The notes under the pieces were generated by a model. The model saw only the letters and a list, made by a program, of their open reading frames with translations. It was not told the origin of the DNA and searched no databases. A DNA stretch of 64,000 nucleotides from Verpa conica (lineage: Eukaryota > Ascomycota > Pezizomycetes > Pezizales > Morchellaceae), in assembly GCA_033030425.1 (NCBI GenBank), contig JAUFSD010000018.1, positions 806,001-870,000 on the forward strand. Direction: 5' to 3'. Positions 49,541-59,558 of this stretch are shown here, piece by piece. Within the stretch, counting starts at the first letter, position 1. Each line of letters opens with the position of its first letter. The translations under genes and the position numbers were made by a program.

Positions 49541-49901
49541 CTTGCCCGTTTCATATCAGTTTCATGTCTAGTCTCATTTATGTTTCATGTATGAGATGAC
49601 GTGGCCTGCCACGTCATCAGGATCTCCTTAGTTTCATATCACGTATCATGTTCTTGTTTCATGTAGTCTGACACGCTACGCGTGTCAGCCCCTTCCCTTT
49701 TCATGTTTCGGCCATACTATAAGTATCGAGCCATTTCCCCAGTTCTTAGTCTTAGCTCTCTATCCTTCAACTTGTATTTACTACCAAGTACCTACTCTAG
49801 TTCCAGTCTTCCCAGTCTTCTAGTCCATGTGCCCTTAGTGTCCCAGTTCTCTAGACATCACCTGCTGTCCCCACTAGAGCAAGGGCTTGTGTACTTTTAC
49901 A
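49541..49901 (+). repeat. Main part of the 5' LTR of element B
   Basis: With 42764-42827 it forms the 425-bp left LTR of B. It contains a TATA-like CTATAAG (about 49713) and ATCCTTCAA (49762-49770), which is complementary to the primer site just inside the LTR at 49904-49912. GTTTCATATCA/GTTTCATGT units recur in the upstream half. Confidence 0.9.
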
Positions 49902-49903
49902 CT

Positions 49904-49912
49904 TTGAAGGAT
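49904..49912 (+). promoter_or_regulatory. Element B primer-binding site, self-priming type
   Basis: TTGAAGGAT starts two bases after the LTR end and is exactly complementary to ATCCTTCAA in the LTR (49762-49770). The 9-mer differs from that of element A, but position, spacing and complementarity are the same. Confidence 0.7.
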
Positions 49913-49920
49913 CTACCAGC

Positions 49921-50352
49921 ATGACAGCACCTGGTGTCTCGTCACCAACTAGAGAAATCTCCTTCTCTACCCCACCAGCCAAACTCCCTGTCAACAACAC
50001 CAAGGGCTCTGCCCTTCTCACGGAGAGGGACCTAACCTCTCAAACCAGTCAACACTACCAAGGACTTCGTCCTTCTCACGGAGAAGAACCTAACCTCTCA
50101 TCCCCACGTCTACCAATTCCTGTCAAGCAGTACCCACTGGAAGCCTACCCAATATTCAGAGACACAGTCCTGAAGAAAAGTAGTGTGAAAAGTGCAGTCA
50201 CTGAACCACGCCATAACTATTTCGAGTATCCAACACTCGATTCCGTGTTGAGCACCACGAGCAAGATACACACCCACCCAGTCATCAACAAAGGAAGCGA
50301 ACCCACCGACCAAGCCTCTCCTACTCCTCCAAAATCCAACACAAACTCCTAA
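49921..50352 (+). CDS. Element B small ORF, 143 codons, unknown
   Basis: ATG-started frame right after the primer site in element B, where gag would normally begin. Ser/Pro/Thr-rich, with a duplicated stretch (KGSALLTERDLTSQTSQHYQ and GLRPSHGEEPNLSS arise from repeated DNA). It has no gag-like domain. It contains one copy of the GTGTTGAG...CAAGATACAC repeat seen later in the element. Coding status is doubtful. Confidence 0.3.
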   Translation: MTAPGVSSPTREISFSTPPAKLPVNNTKGSALLTERDLTSQTSQHYQGLRPSHGEEPNLSSPRLPIPVKQYPLEAYPIFRDTVLKKSSVKSAVTEPRHNYFEYPTLDSVLSTTSKIHTHPVINKGSEPTDQASPTPPKSNTNS

Positions 50353-50459
50353 AATTCAAGTGGCTAAAGCCCTCGAATAAGCCAGCAAAACCCTGTTAAA
50401 AGCCTCCACCCAGTCATCAAAATTTTTTTCTCGTCTTGCTGCATTCAAGCAGCAATACT

Positions 50460-50512
50460 CGATTTTTTTTCTCCAATGCTCGGGGACGAGCATTCTCGGA
50501 GAGGGACCTAGG
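50460..50512. other. Internal polypurine-like tract with GCTCGGGGACGAGC hairpin in element B
   Basis: GCTCGGGGACGAGC, a small palindrome, followed by GGAGAGGGACCTAG, resembles sequence just before the 3' LTR in fungal gypsy elements. Here it lies 1.3 kb before the B 3' LTR, which has its own GGAGAGGGACCTAC tract at 51790-51803. It may be a remnant of an earlier 3' end or of recombination. Confidence 0.4.
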
Positions 50513-50937
50513 GGTGAAGGAAGGCCTCAGCCAACCGAACCTCCAAGCCAAGGAACTAGGATGGAAGCAAGAACTCAACTATGCAAGTACCGTCTTGTGA
50601 AGATGAAGCCAAGCGTAGCTACACGAGAGTAAAAGTAGCAGCTGGTTGCATGAAGCAAGGCAGAACGGAACAAAGGAACAAGCATAGCCCAAAGCCAACA
50701 GTTCTCCATCCTACAAACCATTAAATCAACACTTCCCTCGAAGAAGCCAACAAATAGAAAAAACCCCCACGGGTTCACAAACCTAGAATTTTTGAAATTT
50801 TAGTTGCCAATCACCAACCCACCACTCCACCACCAAGAATCAAAAAAGCAATAGAAGCAACCAGCGTCATAGTACCTGAGAACGACTATTACCCCTTTCA
50901 GGATTCTCTTGTCCATGGAAACATCTCCTGTTTCAAT

Positions 50938-51430
50938 CCCGTGTTGAGCCTCTGCGGCAAGATATACATTCCCTGTCTTTTGAAACACGTCCTGTTTCAA
51001 TTCCGTGTTGAGTTTCACAACAAGATACACATTCCCCGTCCTTTGAAACATATCCTGTTTCAATTCCGTGTTGAGCCTCTGTAAAACAAGCAAGATACAC
51101 ACTCCTTATCTTCGAGACATGTTCCGTCTCATCCCGTGTTGAGCCTCTGCGGCAAGATATACATTCCCTGTCTTTTGAAACACGTCCTGTTTCAATTCCG
51201 TGTTGAGTTTCACAACAAGATACACATTCCCCGTCCTTTGAAACATATCCTGTTTCAATTCCGTGTTGAGCCTCTGTAAAACAAGCAAGATACACACTCC
51301 TTATCTTCGAGACATGTTCCGTCTCATCCCGTGTTGAGCCCCTGTGGCAAGATACACATTCCCCAGTCCTTTGAAACATACCCTGTTTCAATTCCGTGTT
51401 GAGTTTTTTCACAAACAAGATACACACAGC
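50938..51430. repeat. 195-bp higher-order tandem repeat in element B
   Basis: Two consecutive 195-bp units (50938-51132, 51133-51327) and a partial third. Each is built of three sub-units of about 65 bp that share CCGTGTTGAG, CAAGATACAC and TTTGAAACA-type segments. Minus-strand frames across it give repetitive peptides, which I take as a by-product of the repeat. Confidence 0.85.
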
Positions 51431-51540
51431 CCAGTTCACAATCCAACGTCTATAAAAGACTAAACTCTCGCGCTTCCACGGAACCAGAAAGAAAGTCTTA
51501 CGAACCAAAAAGTACTCCAGAAAACCCATTATCCACCACC

Positions 51541-51774
51541 ATGTCCCAACCTCAGGAAAACGCTACTCTCCCCTCCAAGCCAGACGAAGTCAAAAAGTCT
51601 GCCAACCACGAGCATGCCTGCATGCACTTCACTGCCTGTTATGATGACGGATGTCTCATACATTACAGCGCCAAAGTAGGAGCCAACTACTTTCCCCAGA
51701 AACGCAAAGTCAAGCGTACCAAGAAGCGTCAAGTTAGACGCATATCAGACAGCAACCCTAAAACCAGTTGTTAA
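51541..51774 (+). CDS. Element B small Cys/His protein, 77 residues
   Basis: ATG-started ORF just before the B 3' LTR. It has the spaced cluster HEHACMHFTACYDDGCLIHY, followed by a YFPQKRKVKRTKKRQVRR basic tail. Cysteine/histidine domains of this kind (C...C...C...H, then K...YFP) occur at the C-terminus of proteins in some fungal LTR elements. A zinc-binding, nucleic-acid-binding role is inferred. It is the best-formed ORF in element B. Confidence 0.5.
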   Translation: MSQPQENATLPSKPDEVKKSANHEHACMHFTACYDDGCLIHYSAKVGANYFPQKRKVKRTKKRQVRRISDSNPKTSC

Positions 51775-51803
51775 GGGACTAACAACCTTGGAGAGGGACC
51801 TAC

Positions 51804-52228
51804 TGTCAAGAACGACAAATCATCAGTTCTCACTCGGTCACAAGTTGTCACTCGACCACCAGTCAGCCTTGCCCGTTTCATATCAGTTTCATGTCTAGTC
51901 TCATTTATGTTTCATGTATGAGATGACGTGGCCTGCCACGTCATCAGGATCTCCTTAGTTTCATATCACGTATCATGTTCTTGTTTCATGTAGTCTGACA
52001 CGCTACGCGTGTCAGCCCCTTCCCTTTTCATGTTTCGGCCATACTATAAGTATCGAGCCATTTCCCCAGTTCTTAGTCTTAGCTCTCTATCCTTCAACTT
52101 GTATTTACTACCAAGTACCTACTCTAGTTCCAGTCTTCCCAGTCTTCTAGTCCATGTGCCCTTAGTGTCCCAGCTTTTTAGACATCACCTGCTGTCCCCA
52201 CTAGAGCAAGGGCTTGTGTACTTTTACA
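51804..52228 (+). repeat. 3' LTR of element B
   Basis: 425 bp, TG...CA, preceded by GGAGAGGGACCTAC and followed by the GGGAA target copy (52229-52233). Compared with the left LTR, three differences cluster in CAGTTCTCTA/CAGCTTTTTA (49845-49854 versus 52171-52180), all C/T changes. Confidence 0.92.
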
Positions 52229-53236
52229 GGGAAAGAGGGCAAAGGGAAGAAGGCTACGGTTCCTAAAATTAAAGAACCTAAAGTCATTGCCACCGATGAT
52301 GATTATAATATTCCATTGAGAGCCTGGGAGGTTATGAGCGCTCAAATAGCAGCCAGCGCCCCCAATTTCCCATCCTTATTTGGGCCATTGCTTTGGAACT
52401 TCTTGGAGCATATCCACGAAATGACTGCTGCCGAATGGCAGCTCTTCACATTTCTATTGGGGCCAGTATATCTCAAAGGCGTTCTGCCCAATGAAGATTA
52501 CGAGGAGTTTATCTCATTGGTGGAGGCTATTCAACTGAGCTGTGATTATATTCTCACCCCACAAGATTTTCTGGAGATGGATGAGAGAATCATTCGATTT
52601 AGCAAATATTATCAGAGGAGATACTATAGGATGGAGTGGGACAGGTTAAAAGCATGTTTACCAGTCTTTCACCAAATACTACATGTTCCTCAGGCTTTAA
52701 GATGGGCGGGTCCTATGTTCGTATACTCGCAATGGGCAATGGAGCGCTTCTGCGGGACGCTTGCAGGCATGGCTAAATCCCGGGTATCTACCAATCGCAA
52801 CCTCTCCAATACCCTCACAATGCTGGAGCAGAAAAATACCCTCGTATATGTGATCAATCATGGAGCCCCTGACTCCAGTGAAGACGAGGACTCCGACGGA
52901 AACATAAGACTATCAAGTTTCCTTACTAAGCGGTTGAGAAAATCACGTCCGCCAGATTCTCAGGCCAGCTTTGCTGGTAACGTATCTGGATCCCGGTCTT
53001 CAGCTAATGTGTCAGGTGATATACTTTTGTTTTGTGGCCCTTCAAAAGTACATGCACTGAAGACATATGAAAGGATTTGTCTTAAGGCTTTTCTTTTGGG
53101 TGATCCCGGCAGCTCCGGTGCCAACGATCAACACATGAACCCATATAACCATGACGATGCGGAGTTAGAAGCGGAGGCGGACAGTTTTGATATACCAACC
53201 CACTGCCGGACATACCGTACAGCAAACTATAATACG

Positions 53237-54491
53237 TGTAACGGGGGCACTCCCTGGGGAGTACTGCCGTACCAAAAAAACCAACAACCTCCCTTTCTGA
53301 CGAGAAGCTTCGGCAGCGAGGCTTAGAACCGCTCGTCAACACGGAAGGTCGACAGTCCCTAGGCAAAACAGGAATAAGGATTTAATGGATAGATAACTAA
53401 AGACTTTAAAAGGCTCTGCTTCCCAGGGGAAGACAAACGTCTTTAGCAAAGAGTATGAGGGTCTCTGAACAACGGTTGTTCGTTGACTAGCAAGAATGAT
53501 TGTCCTGGGGGAAGGACGGGTTTAAGCTATGTTTTTGATTGCGAGCAGGCTGCCAAGGAGCGGGGGAACAATTCCTCCGCGCTTGGAAATCAACTGAGTC
53601 TAGAGCGCCCCTAAGAACTAGCGGGGTCGATAGACTAGCGACTAAAAAGCGTTGGTTACTAAAAGCTCTGTAACTATTGCTAAAATGGTCCGATTTCAAA
53701 TCCGATTGCACCTATGGATTCGCAGCACTGTCCCCCATATACCCTCCGAGTTTGGTTCGGTTGGACGAATTTTCCTGACGGTTTTGGGGTTATTTTTGGG
53801 GTCCAAAACTTGTCTTTTTGTTAGGGAATCAGCAACTCAGGGGGGCCCCCTCTGCAAACGGCGGGTGGCACAGTGGGGCGCCTCGGGGTGTTAGAAAACA
53901 CAGAGTCCCCTAGGTAGGGTAACCCACTGATGATTCCTGCCGTTGCTTAGATTCCTTTCCCACGTTCCTAGTCCAACCTGGGAGCGTGGCGGAGAGGTAA
54001 TCTTGATCCATAAGGACCTTAGGGCGACGCACAAGGCATAGCCCCATATGGTTCGATTCGTGACGCCGCCAGGTTAATTATTATTTTTGCTGGCGGCCCT
54101 AACTACTAAGCATAGCTTTGCTCTCGTTTCATGGCTCTCGGCCTCCCATAAGATTGGCCATCAGCGAAGCTGTTATTATTCCTCCTAGAGGAACAGGAGC
54201 TTAACTCTGTCCATGGAGGTAACTGCTTCAGTCTCATTGCGCTAGTATCTCCCGTAGCTATAAGCTACAGACGCATTACTCTGGTCTCTGTCGCATACCG
54301 ACGACGGTGAGCTTCGCTCCGTCCTAGGAGCTCGCCAGCTCGCTTAGGGATCGGGCTATCATAGTAATGACTTTCCTTAGTATCTATTGACCGGAATGGG
54401 ATAGCTAGTCCTATGCCTCAAGGGAGATCCTTAGGTGTCTCTGTATGGAGAGGTACTTGAGACTAGTCATGACGATGGTTAAATCGTCACA
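53237..54491 (+). mobile_element. Element C: 1255-bp TG...CA insertion, probable solo LTR
   Basis: Starts TGTAACGGGGG and ends ATCGTCACA. ATACG flanks both sides (53232-53236, 54492-54496). Removing it and one ATACG restores the Tnp2 reading frame exactly, which proves the boundaries. It has no ORF with a recognisable product. TGTAAC...GTCACA ends and a 5-bp target duplication suit a solo LTR of a gypsy-like element. It is unrelated to the LTRs of A and B. It includes an A/B-box-like stretch (about 53986-54060, GGTTCGATTCG) without a proper tRNA fold. Confidence 0.8.
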
Positions 54492-55011
54492 ATACGCCCC
54501 TCCGAGGTGACTTCTACCCATTCAAGTCGACCTCCTCAATGTTTCAAAGGTCGAATCAAACCCGTTCGACGTCTTTTGTACGATTTGAGGCCTCAGATAA
54601 CGGTAGTAGACAGAGCCATTTCGGAATAGTCTTATTCTACTTTACTATTGAGCTTCCAAGTGGGTGCTTTTATGCTCATCGCCATACAAGATCGGAGGGT
54701 GTCAAATTGCAAGTGAGAGAGAAAGAGAGGGGCCCCCAACGTGAGAAGGGAGATACAGAGCTACTACTAGCATATATACGGCACTTCCCTGTCACTAGGG
54801 ATGGCAGGCTATTGTACCGTGAAAGCAAAGGTGTGATAAGGGTAATCGAGGCCTCAGATATACATGAGCTGGTTGGGCTGTTGACTAAGGACAAGAGAGA
54901 GTATATCGTCAAGAAGCATAGCGCGCTATTTTAATCTGTGAATATGTTATCGGTATATAGCTTTGTATATATATATATAATTAATTAATTGTTAATTGAG
55001 ATAATGTTATA

Positions 55012-55867
55012 ATGTGTCAATTGCACAACTCGCAGGATTGCCTATTAGTAAATTGTGCTGGGAACACAATTTAGCCCAAGTGGGCCCGTACACACAAATG
55101 TGCCAATGACACAATAATACTGACGAGGATAAATTGTGTCATAGACACAGACTAATATCGATGTTAATGTGCGTATAACACAATAGAATTTTTGTAAAAG
55201 ATGTGCTTTTAACACAAAAGGTAAATGTGCTGTTAACACAGTATAATTCGACCTGGTATTGTGTGCTTGACACATTATGACTACAAGAAATAAATTGTGT
55301 CAAGCACACAACTTAACGATAACAATAGATGTGTGCTTAACACAATAAGGGATCCATGTGAGTTGTGTTTTTAACACAACAAGGGAGCACCTGGACGAAT
55401 TGTGTTACCAACACAGTATAAAACCCGGGCAGAAAAGTTGTGTTGATCACACATTATTATTGTTGAGATAAATTGTGCCAGGAACACAATTTAATGATAT
55501 GAACACTCTGTTTGTGCTCTTAGCACAATTAACACTGGGAGTCCAGAGACTGTGCTACGAACACAATTTTGAGACAACAGGAAATGTGCTAGTAACACAA
55601 CTTTTCTCTCCAGAAGGTAATTGTGCTATCAACACAGTTAGACACTGCTAGCGAGTCTCTCAATCACGTTTGTACTTTAACTGAGAATTGTGCCACTAAC
55701 ACAATTCAGTATTGGGCCCAATAAAAGTGCGTAACTAACACAATTGCTATATATTCTATCTCAGGGGTGCACAATAAAATTGTGTTAGTAGCACAGCTAT
55801 CCTTATAAATGTGCTCCTAACACAATTCCTCTCCAGTCGATGCGCTAAAATTGTGTCACTTACACAG
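55012..55867. repeat. Right array of 17-bp imperfect palindromes (about 23 units)
   Basis: Same rule as the left array: six-nt arms around five free bases. Examples are ATGTGT-CAATT-GCACAA (55012-55028), TTGTGC-TGGGA-ACACAA, TTGTGT-TACCA-ACACAG and TTGTGT-CACTT-ACACAG (55851-55867). It begins about 80 bp after the transposase stop codon and reaches to within about 30 bp of the presumed right end at 55894. One unit (about 55727-55743) deviates with six central bases. Arms are less CpG-containing than in the left array. Confidence 0.85.
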
Positions 55868-55897
55868 ATCTCACCAACCATATGTACCGTAGTGATA

Positions 55898-58800
55898 TGC
55901 CCCCGGTATATATTTATAAACTTCTCCCCCAACGAACTTCTTAAACATTCCAAGTTTTTCTTCCCTATACACTATGCTAATATATCCTTCCAATGAGTAT
56001 TATTTACATTAGAATAAAGATTAAGAAAGAATCTTAAAAGACCAACTGAGGTACTCAAATATATATAATGAGCTCTAGAGGACACCTAATACAGTCCAGA
56101 CCGGTTCTTCTACGTACACAGGGTTTGTCGAACTCTATTAGATATATCATATCTAGGCTATTCATAATCCCTAGAAATAACACTGAGCCCCCAAAAGTCG
56201 CGAAAAGCCATATTTCCTATATCTTTATTGAAGACTATGGGGATTGTGAACCTATCGGTAGATAAATAATGCAGGCTTTGTTATAGTACGCTTGGAAACG
56301 AGATCTTACCCTTAATTATATCGTATGCATATATATACCCTACTATAAAAGATTTATGGGCAGCCGATATACTATCCTATTATAACGGAAGCCCACATCT
56401 ATATTGACCGTAAGACCCAGTGATTATACAACCACACTTTCTTACTTAAATATAACTGACTTCTGATACCTGAGAACTCAGTTCACCCAATGCCATGAGC
56501 ACTAGCAGACTATATTCATTTTTTTAAGCAACTAGCCATACCATAAACCTACTTCTACCCCTAAGAAAGTTATCGAGTAGCAAGCTTGAGCGACTAACTA
56601 CGCGCACTCGGTATAATATTTGCTTCCTACCCTTACATTCCACATTAGCGGTATCCCCTAATTCTCAGTAGTACCTTGTAGTTACATAGGGGACCTAGCT
56701 GTTGTACATTTTACCCTAGAAAGCATTGCGTGCATCCGTATATTCATTGCGGAGTGCTCGCCGCCCTTTTACGCAGCCATCCCCCCGGCCCCCCCCTCTC
56801 AAGTAGGTAGCTTACGTACTAGCTCAATATCTACGGCCTAATTAACCATATTTTCAACTGATCTGGAATTTAAAATTCATTCATTCATTCACCTATATCT
56901 AGATTATAAAGATCAAAGGGACTAAATATACTACCCACTATCTATATGAATGGCATATGCTGCATATTATCTCCACATTCCGATCCGAGTACAACACAAC
57001 ATACGCCGGCTACCCGGCCACTAGTTACCATGAAATTAAAAAAGTCTACCGCATGACGTCATTGAAACCCAAGTTCCTAATTGCATTCTAACTCACTTAA
57101 GGCCTTAGATGATTCAAAATTCACAGCCCAAATCTATCCTGCATCTACAGTAGTCTATACGCCACTATCGGATCAAAAGCGCCGCCATGCTAATTAAGAT
57201 ATTGCGGATAAACGGATCGGTTTATCTTGGTTACTGGATAGACGGCAAGATATGAATCCTAAAGGGTTACTACCCTACAAAATATAAAAAAACCACTAAC
57301 TCCCTACAGAGCTCCTCGCTTTTCTATGCCCGGATAAAGAGATGCTCATAACCTAAGTTCTGCCACTACACTGTCAAAATTCGTGTTAGACTTGAGATTG
57401 GATCGATGCCGTAGTAGGTACGCAAGCTGGTGCATACTCGGGTCGTGGGGAATCGGTTACTCGCGTGCGCTATGCAGATTGTGTAAGTATTGCAAATCTT
57501 CACACCACCGACGTGACTTGAGTATAACGCGCGGGATTAACATGGGCTATCTTAGTTTTGATCTGCCTTTACACTAGATCATCAATATTGCATTTTTGAA
57601 ATTCTTACCCAATAAACATATATTCCATCTACATATTACCCGGGATATTTCGATCTATTTTACCCCTAATTATTAAGTCCTTAACGGAATTAAATATCTC
57701 CGAACGCATAACGGAGTTTAATTATATATATATACCCAATACGAACGTGTGGAACCACGTGGCCTTAGTAATCCCAATCCCGAGATCGAAGTTAATTAAC
57801 ACACGCATATATAGGGGTTTGATCCCCATTTTCCCTTTTAGTATTGATTCTATACCCCACTGTATACCGACAAACTTAAATAATTGTAGAGCTGGTTTAG
57901 CTATTGACTATGGTAGGGTAGTACGTTCAATAAATCCAGGTCTATATACCGTCCACTGTACCTGCCCATCCCAAGATCAAGGAAGCCCCCCACAGCACAC
58001 CATGAGTAATAGTAATAACTGACCTAATTATGGCCTAAATTGTGTATCACGGAAATTCACTCTGTTCAACTGATTTCTCTCATCTCGTTTACGAAGGGGA
58101 ATTAACCCTATACTCAGGCATAGAGGTTAATTCCAGGGTACTGCTAATTCAGCGCGATAGGTACTACCAGCAGCAGGTCTAGCTTGGAAAGAGCTCTTTT
58201 ACACATTAGAATATCAAAACATGTGAGGCGCGCGATACCTGGTACCTTACCTGATTTCTCACAAAATTTTGTTCAAGTACTGCACTTCTGAGACTAGCTA
58301 CCGTGCATGTTACACAACTCAATGTTTAAAACCCGTGGCATATACGGTATGGATTGTCAGCAACGCCCTAAAAGCTAATATTATACGACCTAAAGATACG
58401 AGTTTGTGACACAAGACTTCTAGCATCCTAGGCGCATGCCCTCTAAAGAGATATTTCCTAGTATACGAGAGGGCATTATTAGTATTTGGCTTCAAAGTGC
58501 CCTTTCTAGAAATCTGAAGTCAGCTAGATCCTCATAGATCGTATAGAGTAATCGCTCAGATTATATTTCTAATAGTTGGACCTGATTATGAGGGTGGTAC
58601 TTCCACTGACTCACAAAGCGCGATTACTGCGCACAAGACCGAAAATTGTAAAAAAGAGAAAGGAGTTGAGACCTAAAGTACCTATCTTTAGAACTTTTAC
58701 AGCTTCGTGTTTATTCAAACAGTGATGAATGCCAACACGCCTAGCTATGTAGCTTGAAATACCGCAAATACTTAGACGGCAGTTCATAGCCCCCTAGTGG

Positions 58801-59558
58801 AGCTACTGCAATACTAGAAACCTTTGTTATACCTCACGTCACGAACGTCTCGAGGGTTCCTGATCCATCGCGACTTCCGAGGTGCAATGAAACTCACGAG
58901 AATCTAACAGCCCCCGTACTAGAGGCTAGCCGCAGGAGAAGTGGACTCGGTAATACACGTGGTAGTCCACCGCACCGGGAACGGGAGCATCCATCGCTTA
59001 TGTATCCTCCGACTGAGAAAGCGATTTCTAGAAAGAGTTTAGTATGTAACACAGCGCTGAAGATCTGTAGCAATTGAGCCGACAATCACTTAAGCTGGCT
59101 AGTCGTTAGGGTTTCGGTCAAGTAGCCGGTTGACTATCCTTACACCCCATCGGACTTGGTAGACACCGATCTTGCCCAGGTCTTGGCGTACAGCAAGCCT
59201 AGAGAATGTGAAGGTGGATCCTCCCGTATCTTGAAGCCGCAACTTATTTCGGTTATGGTTGCTACAGCTACATGTAGTCTATGGAACCACGTAGGAAACG
59301 CTTCTAGCTGAGCGAGGAGCGTTGGAATGCTAGCACGCCTTGATAGCTGAGTTTTCCTTGTAAAGTTATTGGTGACCTGGTAGTAAATTCCTACAAAAAT
59401 AACTCGATCTTTTAGCGGCCAGATTATATCATATCGCAGCAAGGAATACTTAGTACAGCACGCGATTATCGGAGATCAGCTATGAGATTAAAATTAACGT
59501 TTACCTATGATATCTCGTACTGTGGATCATCTGATGAACGCATACTCAAAGTGTTATA
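55898..59558. other. Intergenic desert, no gene seen
   Basis: About 3.7 kb of AT-rich sequence. All frames are short and unsupported. No repeats with clear ends were recognised. Confidence 0.45.

Larger units (their letters stand above)
42764..52228 (+). mobile_element. Element B: non-autonomous LTR retrotransposon (LARD-like), interrupted by element A
   Basis: The two LTRs are 425 bp each, begin TGTCAAGAACGAC and end CTTTTACA. The left one is split by element A (42764-42827 plus 49541-49901); the right one is 51804-52228. They differ at three positions by eye. GGGAA flanks both sides (42759-42763, 52229-52233). The 1.9-kb interior has no gag or pol, only small ORFs and a 195-bp tandem repeat, so it relies on another element. 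Its LTR start (TGTCAAGAAC), LTR end (TTTTACA followed by CTTTG) and purine tract (GAGAGGGACCTAC) match those of element A. A-type enzymes are therefore the likely helper. It inserted into the Tnp2 gene. Confidence 0.9.
39670..54934 (+). pseudogene. Tnp2-family (CACTA/EnSpm) transposase gene, split by two insertions
   Basis: Coding segments are 39670-41569, 41679-42091, 42171-42763, then 52234-53236 and 54497-54934. The first two gaps are introns (109 and 79 nt). The third is LTR element B carrying A (TSD GGGAA), and the fourth is element C (TSD ATACG). Counting each duplicated target site once, the frame stays open to a TAA, for 1448 codons. Tnp2 features in order: a long acidic Ser-rich N-terminus, YDCCKQSC...CDYCQHPRW zinc-like cysteines with the RLKLWFADPERAAAM block, LTTDGVQVF (first catalytic Asp region), GPKGPKNLDSFLYPL, VGADMVAREKV followed by CYCEYC, DSMHLWFENVIPDL, a Lys-rich linker, the DUF4218-like MTAAEWQLFTFLLGPVYLKG...FVYSQWAMERFCGTL block, and a C-terminal domain with YIRHFP. 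The insertions disable it; otherwise it shows no internal stop. Confidence 0.85.
34481..55894 (+). mobile_element. Large CACTA-like (Tnp2) DNA transposon with nested LTR elements
   Basis: This interval holds a Tnp2-family transposase gene (+), two divergent accessory genes (-), and an array of 17-bp palindromes at each end. Subterminal repeats flanking such a transposase are the known layout of CACTA/EnSpm elements. Candidate termini are CACTA at 34481 and TAGTG ending at 55894, with ATA directly outside both (34478-34480, 55895-55897). An alternative left end is CATATCACCAGGGTGCA at 34773-34789, which matches the right end (reverse complement CATATCACTACGGTACA) over most positions and is closer to the array. 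Subtracting elements A-C and their duplicated target sites leaves about 10.7 kb. The unit is well supported; the exact left end is not. Confidence 0.65.

Noticed and set aside
50933..51529. Minus-strand 198-codon ORF with repeated peptides in element B
   Set aside because: It follows from the 195-bp tandem repeat; no start context, no family similarity, and orientation is opposite to the element.
53978..54071. tRNA gene suggested by GGTTCGATTCG and TGGCGGAGAGG boxes
   Set aside because: No acceptor stem pairs in the right place and box spacing is too long; it lies inside element C.
34481..55894. Starship-type giant element
   Set aside because: No DUF3435 tyrosine recombinase was seen at either end; the enzyme present is Tnp2-like with matching subterminal repeats.
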